64,000 nt of DNA. It comes from Lewinellaceae bacterium (lineage in GTDB: Bacteria > Bacteroidota > Bacteroidia > Chitinophagales > Saprospiraceae). The DNA lies in assembly GCA_020636255.1 (NCBI GenBank), contig JACJYE010000001.1, forward strand, positions 1 through 64,000, read 5' to 3'. Both the position numbers and the translations under genes were made by a program. This document shows positions 16,741 through 28,700 of the stretch, one piece after another. How positions within the stretch are numbered: the first letter of the stretch is position 1; the number at the start of each line of letters is the position of its first letter. Under the pieces are notes generated by a model. It was not told the DNA's origin, did no database searches, and worked only from the letters and a program-made list of their open reading frames with translations.

Positions 16741-19700
16741 CTATTCCAAAAGGATCATCTTCCTGCCGGCCTCTTCACGGCCCATCTGCAGGCGGTAGTA
16801 CAATACGCCCGGCGGCAGGCCGTCGCGCGGTATCCGCAGTTCGTTATACCCTTGTTCGAATATATCTTCGTACACCTTAACCAGCTTGCCGCTGATATCG
16901 AAAATGCTCAGCCGGGCCCGCCCGGCCTCCGGCAACTCAAACCCGATCAGCGTTTCCTGCGTGAAGGGGTTCGGCCGGTTCTGGTACAGGCGGAAGGCCG
17001 GCGCCTGTTCGCCGACGCCTTCGAAAGACAATGCAGGCTCCCACAGGCCGAAATCGCGGCCATAGGCCTCGGCAAGCGTATACCTCGAACTGATGCGCAA
17101 CAACTCGCTCAGGCGCGCATCGCCAAGCGCGCGGAAGGACAAGGTGAACAGCTCGGGCCCTTTTTCTTCTTCCGCATCAGACTGGCTGCCTTTCCGGTAC
17201 CAGCTTGCGGTAAGGTACCCTTCTTCGGCCCCCTGCAGGCCAAGGCTGTACTCATCGGCCTGGCCGTATGCCACATCCTCCAGTTGCAGCGCATCGGGGT
17301 CGAACTCCAGCGTAAACTGATAACCCCGCATGGCCTCCAGCTGCGCCGCTGTGAAAGGCACTTTCACTACTTCGCCTTTTGTGAGCCTGCGCTCAGGCAC
17401 AGTCAGATAGAACGTGCCTTCGAAGCTCCGGGTTTCAACACTCTGCAAGCTCGTTACGGTGGCCGAATTGTTGACGTCACCGATCTTGATGGCCACAAAA
17501 TCATTGGCCATCAGGCTGAAATTGAGGTTGTTCACGTTGATCACCTCGGGGAAGGGCGCAAACCAGGGGTTGGCCGGTACCGGGAAAATGTAGGATGCCG
17601 GGACAAAACGCCAGCTCGTATTCGTCGGGAACTCCAGGATGATGCCCAGGATGAGTTGCTGGATCTGTATCATATCCAGCGTCGTAATGGCCCCGGAATG
17701 GTTGGCGTCCGCCGCGATCATCTTATACGGGCTGTCCAATAGTTCCGTACCCAACAGGTGCTGCTGCATCTTCACCAGGTCGAGGGTGCTGACACCGTTG
17801 CGGTGGTCGGTATTGAGGTAGGGCGCCAGCGTGTAGTCATACCCCGTATCCAGGCCATTGAACTCGTAGGTGCCGTCAATGGCTGTGAACATCTGCAGGT
17901 TCGTCTGGCCGCTAAGCGCAACCTCGACATTCTCCACACCCATACCGTCTTCCCGGGCTACCAGGCCCGCCATCATAGGGCCGGTGGCAGCCGCAGCACA
18001 GTGGTTGTTACTGTCCTGGATCAGGACATAGGTCTGGCAAATGCTGTAATTAGGGCCTCCTACGGTACCGTCGGGCTGTATGGCATAAGGGTTGAAGGCA
18101 CTATCCCAGATGTAGACCTCAATAGATATCGTGCCGGTATCTTCACAGGTAAAATAGATGACTTGCTGGCCCATATCGGGCATGTCGCCCATCAGGTTGA
18201 TGGAATAGGCAATGGTGTCGTCGCTGCAATCCGACGCGTTGTTCACAAAATCATTGGCCCATACGCCGACGCCTGCAGCATCGGCATTGCCGTCGCCATC
18301 GATATCTGTGCCGGGCGGCAGAGGTTGCAGCTGGAACACCAGTCCGTTCAGACAGGTGAAGCCGGGCGGTTCACAATCCACTACCGTAAAAGGCAGAATG
18401 GCCGAAGCCGTATTGTTTCCGCATCCATCCTGCGCCTGTACGATGAAGGCGTGGGCCCCAAGGGGATACTCACCCTGGATCTGATAGTTGGGATAAGCCC
18501 CCGTCAGAGCGCCGGTATTGGTCAGGTTCTGGTCCGGCGTGCCGTTGGCATCGGCATCCAGGAACACCTCCACGATAATGCCCGTGGGGTCGCAATTCTC
18601 AAATACCGTGAACGGATACTGAACGTTACCCGTGCAGTTCACCGGATCGTAGCTGCAGAATGGATCCGGGGTAGAGAAACTGATCTGCGGCGGCGTACTG
18701 TCCATCACCTTGATGATCTGCGTGTACTCCCAGAAACCGACGGACGGGCTCGGCCGCCAATACCCGGTGGGGTTGGTCAGGCCGTCGCAGCTGGTGCCTT
18801 TGGTGCCGAAGGCCGGCGTCGTATTGAGATGGTTGTTGTCGCGGTCGATATACGCACCGTTGGGGCGGCGCAGTACCCAGACATCCTCATCGCCGGGTGT
18901 GCCGTCGCAGTCTTCATTTCGGCCGATGACCGTCGCGTTGGAAATACCGTCGTATTCGCACCAGTCCAGTACGCGGAAGGTGCGGAATATTTTGTAACAC
19001 TCAGGGCTATTCGAACCTGGCGCCGGTGTAAAGACCTCGTCGGTCACGCTCACCGAAAGCAGGTCGCAGCCGAAGGAAGTGTAAAGCAGCGTATCGGGCG
19101 CCGGCGCAACGCAATCGGTTACCGCATCTTTGGGGAATTTGATCTCGTAGTCAAACTCCTCGGTTATGGTAATGAGCTGCTGACAGGTGTTCTGCGATAT
19201 ATTGCCTGCTTCGTCCGTAGCGCGGAAATAACGGACGATGGTGCCGTCGCCACAGGTTCCGATATTGACAACAGGCGGGAGCTCTTCTACCGTTGCAACG
19301 CCGCAGTCGTCGGTAGCCGTGGCCACGCCAAAAAGGGCCTGCAAATCGCCGGTATCCATCGGGTTCAGGCCGTCCGGCACATCGGGGCAGCTGATGCTCA
19401 CACTCGGAGGCGCTAAACAGTATGGCTTGACCTTATCTTCTACCAGAGCATTCAGCCAGCAGGTGTTCTCATTTCCGTAAACATCCACCACCTTCAGCTC
19501 GATGGTCACCAGCAGGCCCGCATCACAACAGCTGAAATCCACATACCCGGCCCAATCCGAATAATAAGGTGTTACGGGTTCGCAGGTCGTCAGGTCGTAT
19601 TCTATCAGTCGGCGCACCAACAGGGTGTCCACGCCACAGTTGTCCCAGCTTCCTTCATCGATGCTCTCGGCGAAGACGCGGGCAACGCCCTGGCCGCCCA

Positions 19701-22700
19701 GCGAAATATGCAGGTCATCGTTGCATATTGCCGTGGGTTCGATATTATCGACAACGCAGAAATCACACTCGATGACCGTATAATTGTTGCAATCGTCGGT
19801 CACCTTATAGCGGAAACGATAACACCCTACGGGAATGCCGTTCACCTGGCGCGGTTCGTTCGGGCCGATGGAGGCCAGCACCACCGTTATCGTATCATAC
19901 CCGATGATGATCCCGTATTGATTGGTGATGGGCACCACCTGGTCGTCCACAATATCGGTTTCCACTTCCCAACTGGAACAGTTATCCGTTACTTCCGGCA
20001 GCGGTGCCAGGAAGGATGCCGAACAGTCGTATGGCACCGTAGAGAACTGCATCGGGTCGGCCTGCCCGTCGCCGTTATAGTCAACCGTCGGGCAGGATAC
20101 CAGCGGGCCTTCCACGTCGCCGACTTTGATGATCTGGGTATATTCCTGGATAGCGGAGCCGGCCGAAGCACACCAGTCGAGCACCGTCCAGGTGCGCACG
20201 ATCTTGATCGTGCCGTCGCAAACGGTAATGGGCGGCGTATCCTGATACGTAGCTCCCAGGTTACAGAATGTCTGGTCGAGCGGATAGATGCCGAAATACG
20301 TTTGCACCATAGGGAATCCCGTTTCCGATGGGAGCGGGTTGCCGTTCTGATCCGCAGCATAGGGCTCGTCGCAGGCAATAACGGGCAGCGCGGGCGGTGC
20401 GACCACGTCGCCCAGCGTCGGCTTGCGGATGATGATCACCTGCGTGCACTGCGAGCTGTTGCCGGCAGGGTCCGTCACGGTAAACACCCGGTTGATCTGC
20501 TGGTCGGCGCAGTCGGGAGTCATCACCATTACATCCTGGAAGGTGATCGTGTGGTTCAGCCCACAGTTGTCCGCTATGGCCGGCTGGCCGGTAATGGCCA
20601 GGCTGACCGGATTGTTGAAAATGGAATCCTTGTCGGCACAGACCAGGCCGACAGCCTGAACCGGGCAGGTAATAGGCGGCGGGGTATGGTCATCGACCGA
20701 AACATAACCCCAGCATACCAGTCCGCAATACGGGTCCAGCACTTCAGCGATGAGGAGCTGCCCCACCTGCGCCGGCGTAATGGTATTGCCCAGGCTGGCG
20801 CCATTCGGAGCGATCAGGTTGACATTCAGGGCGTCCATGCAATAATCGTTGCCTTCGAGGATCATGTCGGGCACGACGTCGATCTCGCAGCTCGTGCCGA
20901 AGGATACGTTCACCTGGTCATTACAGGAGTATATCGAAAGGCCGTTGAGCTCTACCGTTACGATTGCCGACAGCGGTGGGCAGCCCGGCGAGCCTCCGAC
21001 TGTATAGGTGAAGGTGTAAGTTCCCGGTGAAACCCCGGCAAAATCCACATTAGTGGGGTCGGCAAGCGATACGTTCACCCCGCTGTTGTTGATCCAGGTG
21101 CCTCCAGTGGATGGGTTGCCGCCCAGTGCGCCGAACAGGTCGACGGGAAGGTTATCGGGCGAGCAGGTGGGGCACAGCTTGACGAAACCGTTGGTGCCCG
21201 CACTGAGGCCGTTGCAATTACCTACGTAGATGTAGGCGGGGTCGTGGTCATCCTCATCGGTGGCCGTCAGGCCGCTGCCAGGCTGGCCCGTACCATCACC
21301 ACTTACTGCATCATCCGCCGGGCTGTTGGGCTGGCCACCAGCATCATTGGTGTTGTCGGTGTCATATTGCGAGTCGATATCAACCGGAGGCGTATTGCCT
21401 GCATTGGTGTCATCATCAGCAGCACTGATCTCCGCGTAGTTGATCAGGGCATTGCCGCCAAAAGTGGGGCTGATCACCAGGGTAATATCAACCGTAGCCT
21501 GCCCACCTGCAACGATAGGGCCGGCGATCACTCGCTTGGCCTGGTTGCCCGACTGCACCCAGCCGGCGCCGCTCAGGCTCATACCTGTGGGGATGTAATC
21601 GGTGACCTCTACATTATAGGCGTCCACATCGCCCTGGTTGTAGACGGTTATCTTAAAGGTTACCGCACTGCCTGGAGAGAAGGGGCCCGGCGTAAGGGCC
21701 GTATTCACCTGTTTTATAAGCGCCAGGTCGAAATCCTGCCCGGCTTCGGGCGTCACGGTGATCAGGGCGCTGTCGAAATCGTCTTCATTAGGGCCCGCAG
21801 CGCCGTTGCCCGGCGTCGAGTCGATATCGTTCAGGCCCGGCGTATTGCCTGCGCTGTTGATCTCGGCATAGTTCGTTATGCTGGCGCCCGAAAAGCCCGC
21901 CTGCACCGTAAAGGTAATGTCGACCGATGCTGAAGCGCCGGGCGCAAGGCTCGCTATGGCGTTGTTACGCACCGCCGTGTTGCCGCCGCCGGCCACCCAC
22001 TGGGCGTCGGCAAGCTGAAGCCCCAGCGGAATGTAATCCACCAGCCCGATATTCTGTGCCGTCACACCGCCCTGGTTCGTCACCGTCAGGCGGAACGTTA
22101 CCGTGCTGCCCGGGTAGAAGGGGCCTGGGGTGGCGCTCGTTTTCAGCTCCTTCACCAGTGCCAGGTCGAAATGCTGCTGGTTCACAGTGATCTGCGCGCT
22201 GTCGTAGTCGTCCTCGTTGGGGCCCGCTCCGCCGTTGCCCGGCGTCGAGTCGATATCGTTCAGGCCCGGCGTATTGCCTGCGCTGTTGATCTCGGCATAG
22301 TTCGTTATGCTGGCGCCCGAAAAGCCCGCCTGCACCGTAAAGGTAATGTCGACCGATGCTGAAGCGCCGGGCGCAAGGCTCGCTATGGCGTTGTTACGCA
22401 CCGCCGTGTTGCCGCCGCCGGCCACCCACTGGGCGTCGGCAAGCTGAAGCCCCAGCGGAATGTAATCCACCAGCCCGATATTCTGTGCCGTCACACCGCC
22501 CTGGTTCGTCACCGTCAGGCGGAACGTTACCGTGCTGCCCGGGTAGAAGGGGCCTGGGGTGGCGCTCGTTTTCAGCTCCTTCACCAGTGCCAGGTCGAAA
22601 TGCTGCTGGTTCACAGTGATCTGCGCGCTGTCGTAGTCGTCCTCGTTGGGGCCCGCAGCGCCGTTGCCCGGCGTCGAGTCGATATCGTTCAGGCCCGGCG

Positions 22701-25700
22701 TATTGCCTGCGCTGTTGATCTCGGCATAGTTCGTTATGCTGGCGCCCGAAAAGCCCGCCTGCACCGTAAAGGTAATGTCGACCGATGCTGAAGCGCCGGG
22801 CGCAAGGCTCGCTATGGCGTTGTTACGCACCGCCGTGTTGCCGCCGCCGGCCACCCACTGGGCGTCGGCAAGCTGAAGCCCCAGCGGAATGTAATCCACC
22901 AGCCCGATATTCTGTGCCGTCACACCGCCCTGGTTCGTCACCGTCAGGCGGAACGTTACCGTGCTGCCCGGGTAGAAGGGGCCTGGGGTGGCGCTCGTTT
23001 TCAGCTCCTTCACCAGTGCCAGGTCGAAATGCTGCTGGTTGACGGTGATCTGTTCGCTGTCAAAATCGTCCTCGCCGGCGCCGGCACTGCCATTGCCAGG
23101 TGTTGAGTCTACATCACCCATGCCATAAGCATTGGTGGCCGTACCGATCTCCGCAAAGTTCGTGATAACCGTGCCCGGGAAGTTGGCCATTATTGTGAAG
23201 GTGATGTCGACGCCTACCGTAGCGCCGGGCGCCAGGTTGGTAATGGGGGTGTTGTAAATGGCCGTCGTACCGTTCGCCGTCCAGTTGGCGTCCGCCAGGA
23301 CAAGGCCTAGCGGGATGTAGTCGCGCAGCTGCACGCTTTGTGCGGTAATACCTCCCTGGTTCGTCAGTGCCAGGTGGAAGGTTACCACACTGCCCGGATA
23401 AAAGGGGCCTGGCGTGGCAGACGTATTCAGGCTCTTCGTGAGCGCCAGGTCGAACTGTTGCTGTGAGACGTTGATCAAAGCACTGTCGTAGTCATCCTCA
23501 TTGGGGCCGGCAGCGCCGTTGCCCGGCGTCGAGTCCACGTCATTCAGGCCGTAGCTGTTACTGGCCGCGCCGATCTCGGCAAAGTTGGTGATCGATGTCC
23601 CGACAAAAGCGGGGTCAATCGTAAAGGTGATATTCACGAAGGTTGAGGCCCCAGGTGCAAGGCTGGTTATAGGGGTATTATAGGTAGCCGTCGAGCCGTT
23701 CGCCGTCCAGTTGGCGTCCGCCAGGACAAGGCCCAGCGGGATGTAGTCGCGCAGCTGCACGTTTTGTGCAATGATGCCGCCCTGGTTCGTCACCGTCAGG
23801 CGGAAGGTTACCGTGCTGCCCGGATAGAAGGGGCCAGGCGTGGCGCTCACATTCAGTTCCTTGAGCAAGGCGAGGTCGAATTGTTCCTGAACGACGGTGA
23901 TTGCCGCGCTGTCGTAGTCATCCTCATTGGGGCCTGCGCTGCCGTTGCCTGGCGTCGAGTCGATATCGCCCAGGCCATAGATATTGCCGGCCGCGCCGAC
24001 CTCGGCATAGTTGGTGATCGTTGTGCCGGAGAAAGCATTGGAAATGGTAAACGTAATGTTCACGCTGGCCGAAGCCCCGGGCTGCAGGCTGGCAATAGGT
24101 GTATTGTAAATGGCCGTCGTACCGTTCGCCGTCCAGTTGGGGTCGGCCAGGTTGAGGCCCAATGGAATATAGTCTCTAAGCTGGACGTTCTGAGCCGCCA
24201 GATCACCTTCATTGGTAACGGTGATGAGGAAGGTAACGGTGCTGCCCGGCACGAAAGGCCCGGGCGTCAGATTGACGTTCAGATCCTTTGCCAGCGCCAG
24301 GTCGAAATGCTGCTGGATCACGGCTATCACCGCGCTGTCGTAATCATCTTCATTGGGGCCTGCGCTGCCGTTGGCCGGTGTCGAATCGTGGTCGCCAAAG
24401 CCAAAGCTGTTGGTGGCCGCGCCGATCTCCGCGAAGTTGGTGATCGAGCTGCCGTTGAAATTGGCGGCAATGGTGAAGGTGATGTTCACGCTGGCGGAAG
24501 CGCCGGGTTGCAGGTTGGTAATGGGGGTATTGTAAATGGCCGTCGTACCGTTGGCCGTCCAGTTGTTATCCGACAGGATAAGGCCCAGCGGGACGTAGTC
24601 TCTCAACTGCACGCTTTGCGCGGCCAGGTCGCCTTCATTGGTGACGGTGATGGCAAAGGTAACGGTACTGCCCGGTACAAAGGGGCCAGGCGTAATGCCG
24701 GTGTTCAGTTCCTTGTCCAGCGCCAGGTCGAATTGTTGCTGAAGAACAGTGATAGTTGCCCCGTCGTAGTCGTCTTCGTTGGGGCCAAGGCTGCCATTGC
24801 CCGGCGTAGAGTCGATATCGTCGTACCCGGAAGCGTTAAAGGCGCTGCTGACCTCGGCATAGTTGGTAAGGCTCGTGCCGGAGAAAGCCGGCGATATGGT
24901 AAAGGTAATATCTACGGAAGCTGTAGCACCCGGAGCCAGCGAAGGAATAGGGGTGATCCGCTCAGCGATGTTGCCCACCGAGACCCAGTTCGGGTCCGAA
25001 AGTACGAGGCCTGAAGGGAAGTAGTCCCGTATCTGAATATTCTGTGCAGTCAGGTCACCCTGGTTGACGACGTCGATCTGGAAGGTAACGGTGCTGCCCG
25101 GGATGAAAGGGCCCGGCGTCACACTGGACTTCAGTGCTTTGGACAGGGCCAGGTCAAATTCCAGCTGTAACACCTCAATGGTAGCGCCGTCGTAGTCGTC
25201 TTCGTTGGGGCCCGCGTTGCCGTTGCCAGGCGTAGAATCCGTATCACTGATGCCGAAGGGGTTCTGGGCGCTGCCGATCTCTGCAAAGTTGGACAAGGTG
25301 GTGCCCGTAAAGAGCGGGCTCAGCACAAAGCTGACCGATACGGTAGTGGAAGCGCCGGGCGCCAGCTCAGGGATCAGGCTGTTGCGCCGGGCGATGCTGC
25401 CTACTGCCGACCAGGCCGGGTCGGTGAGGATCAACCCGGTGGGGATGTAGTCTTCGACCATAATATCCTGAGCGACGACGTCGCCTTCGTTGGTAACGGT
25501 GATGAGGTAGGAAACCGCATTGCCCGGAAGGAAAGGCCCGGGTGTCGCCGCCGTATTGACAGACTTGGACAACGCCAGGTCAAAAAGCTTGGGCAAAGTG
25601 ATCGTGATATCCACCGCATCGTCGTCATCTTCGTCGTGGCTGCCGTTGCCAGGGGTAGAGTCCACATCGGGCTGGCCGTTCACGTTGGTTGAGCTGCCCA

Positions 25701-28700
25701 GCTCTGCGCAGTTGGTCAAGGTGCTGCCGTCGGCTACCTGCCCGACCGTGAAGGTGATGGTGACCGTTGTGGAAGCGCCGGGCGCGAGCTGCGCAATGGG
25801 CGAATTGCGGCGGAGCACATTGCCCCCCATATAGGCCCAGCTCGGGTCGTTGAGCACCAGCCCGGGTGCGAAGTAGTCATAAACGACGATGTTGTTCGCC
25901 GTAAGCGTACCCTGATTGTAAATGGTGAGGTTGTAGGTTACCTGTCCGCCTGGGAAATAAGGCCCGGGCGTCAGCGTGGTGTTGATCGTTTTGGATAAGG
26001 CCAGGTCATAAACCTGTACTACCGGTACGGTGATCTCATCGTCATCATCTTCCTGCGTGCTGTTGTTGCCCGGCGTAGAATCCACATCCGGCAGCCCTTC
26101 GTCATTGGCTGCCGCTGCGATCTCCGCCCGGTTAGTAATGCTTGTACCCGTAAAATCACCGGCAATGACAAAGGTGATCTCCACCATAACGGACCCGCCC
26201 GGCGGCAGGGAATCGACGGGCAGCTCGCGCTGAGCAGTATTTCCGGACAGCACCCACTCGGGGTCGGCCAACGTGAGGCCTGCGGGGATATGGTCGGTGA
26301 TAACAACATCATGGGCAGTCACATCGCCGTCGTTGCGGACGGTAATGCCGAAGGTGACGGTGCTACCCGACTGGAACGGGCCGGGCGTCACCGTTGTCCT
26401 CAGGCGCTTTTGCAGAGACAGGTCAAAGCTGATGGGTGGTATCCCGACTTCTACTTTGTAGGCACTGAGGTCGTCTTCCGGATTATCGACGCCATTACCC
26501 GGTGTGGAATCGACGTCATCCATGAAATAGGCGTTATCAGCCAGGTATATTTCGGCATTGTTGAACAGCACATCTCCCGTAAAGGATTCGTCGATGCGAA
26601 GCCCTATGTTGACCGTTACGGTTTGGCCGGGGTCGAGCACGTTGATGGCGGTGGCAGGTACTACGATATTCCCATAAGGTATCCAGTTGGCATCGGCCAG
26701 AATGAGGCCATCGGGCAGGTAGTCGGCGATCTGTACGTAGGTGGCCGGCACGTTGCCTTCATTGGTCACGGAAATCGAAAAGGTGACCTGATCTCCCGGA
26801 TAGAAGATACCCGAAGGCGGTACCGGCGTAACGAGGCCCTTCAGCAAAGAAAGGTCGAATACCGCCGTGCCCTGCTGTACGGCGATGGTTGCCGTATCGT
26901 CGTCGTCTTCCTGGTTGCTGTTGTTGTTCGGCGTGGAATCTCTGTCCGGAAGGCCGGCAGTATTGAGGCCTGCCCTGATTTCCGCAGCGTTGGTAATACT
27001 GGTGCCGGTATAGTTCGCAGAGATGGTAAATGTGATCTGGCGGACCACCGTAGCGCCCGGAGCCAGGGTGGAGATGAGGCTGTTGAGGGTGGCCACGCCG
27101 CCGCTAGCCGACCAACTGGGATGGTTGAGCACCAGCCCCGGCGGGATATAGTCCGCAATCTGGATGTTCCTGGCCGTTACGGTGCCTTCGTTCGTTATTT
27201 TGATCTGAAAAGAAACCTGGTTGCCCGGGGAAAAAGGCCCGGATGAGACGGCCGTCTTTTCCAGTGCCAGGTCAAATACCGGCGTAATAGTCACCACTTC
27301 GCCATCCTGGTCGTCCTCATCCGGATCGTTGTTGCCCGGCGTCGAGTCCTGGTCATCCAGCCATTCGGCGTTCATGGCGGCGTCTATTTCCACAACATTC
27401 GTCAGGGAAGCTCCTGTAAAAGTAGGAGAGACCCGGAAGGTGATCTGCCGAAATGCCGACTGCCCGGTGGGGATGGCATCAATAGGCGCATTGATCGTAG
27501 CCTGCCCGTTGCTGGCCGTCCAGTTGGGGTCGATGAGGATAAGCCCATTGGGGATGTAGTTGCGCAGGTAGACCATCGTCGCGGGCAGTATCCCTTCATT
27601 GATCACTTCGATGTTGAAGGTGATCTCGTCACCCGGATAGATGGGGCCGTTGCCTTGTAACGCCAGGTCGAGGGCCAGGTCGAACATAGAGGCGCTCTCA
27701 ATGAATACCTGTTCCACGTCGTGGTCGTCTTCGTCGGTAAGGGCGTCCATGCCGTTGACGACACCAGTACCGTCGCCCCCAATGGCGTTGTCGGCCGGCG
27801 AACCCGGCGCGCCGCCGGCGTCATTATTTCTGTTCAGGTCGAAATCGGAGTCGATATCCGGAGCATCCAGCCCGTTCTCCGCTCGGAAGATCTCGGCGGC
27901 ATTGGTGATCAGGCCGCCCGGGAAGTTATTGTTGATACGAAAGGTGATGTCTACCGATAAGGAATCGCCGGGAGCGAGGTTGGGCAGGTTGGACTGATAA
28001 CGCAGCGTGTTCCCGGTTTGGTACCAGTTGTCCGTATCCAACAGGGCCAGCCCCGGCGGCAGGTAATCGGCGATGCCCAGGTTGCGTGCGATGAGATCGC
28101 CCTGGTTGTACACCGTAATGGTATAGGTCAGCAGCTCGCCCGGGATAAAGGGCGGGGCGGTCAGGTCGGTGTTTAGGGTTTTCCTCAGGGCAAGGTCGAA
28201 AAAGACTTTACTGAAACCGGCATCCAGCGTGTGGTTGGCCTGGCCGGCGCCGGGGGTAGTGATACTGATATACGGCAGGCCGTCGGGTATTACCCCGGGC
28301 ATGTCGTTGGTCATATTATCGGGGTCCGGGTCCGAATCGTTCTTATAGGTACCGATGGCGGCCTGGCGCAGCGTCGATTCATACGCCTCGTTGCCGACAA
28401 CGACGAACTGCTCGTCGGGGTTGGCGTTGTCATCGCCAAAAACGATGAAGTAGGGCATACCGGGCGCTACCTGGCCGGGCTGTGGCCAATTCTCGCCTTC
28501 GGTTCCCGATGCTGTAAAGTGGTATTGCCCGTTGTCGTCGGTCGTGGTGGTGGCCACCAGCTGGCCTTCGCCGTCGTAGAGCGTCACCGGCAGGCCCGCA
28601 AGCGGCGGCTCGCAGGCTTCCTGAATGCCGTTGCCGTTCTCGTCTTCCCAGGCCAGGTTGCCGAGTTGTACCGGCATGGGCCGGCAAACGCAGAAGTTGA

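Noticed and set aside
17758..19416. 552-codon plus-strand open frame
   Set aside because: It lies fully antisense to the C-terminal part of the 4,642-residue protein, has no start context, and its translation (Arg/Val/Ala-rich) mirrors the high third-position GC of the real gene.
19708..21030. 440-codon plus-strand open frame
   Set aside because: Antisense shadow of the giant gene; no family resemblance.
23764..25014. 416-codon plus-strand open frame with internal repeats
   Set aside because: The apparent repeats are the reverse complement of the DUF11 repeats of the real gene.
21225..28206. Regular repeats considered as a CRISPR array
   Set aside because: The repeats are 429 bp, in frame and protein-coding; there are no short repeats with unique spacers and no cas genes.
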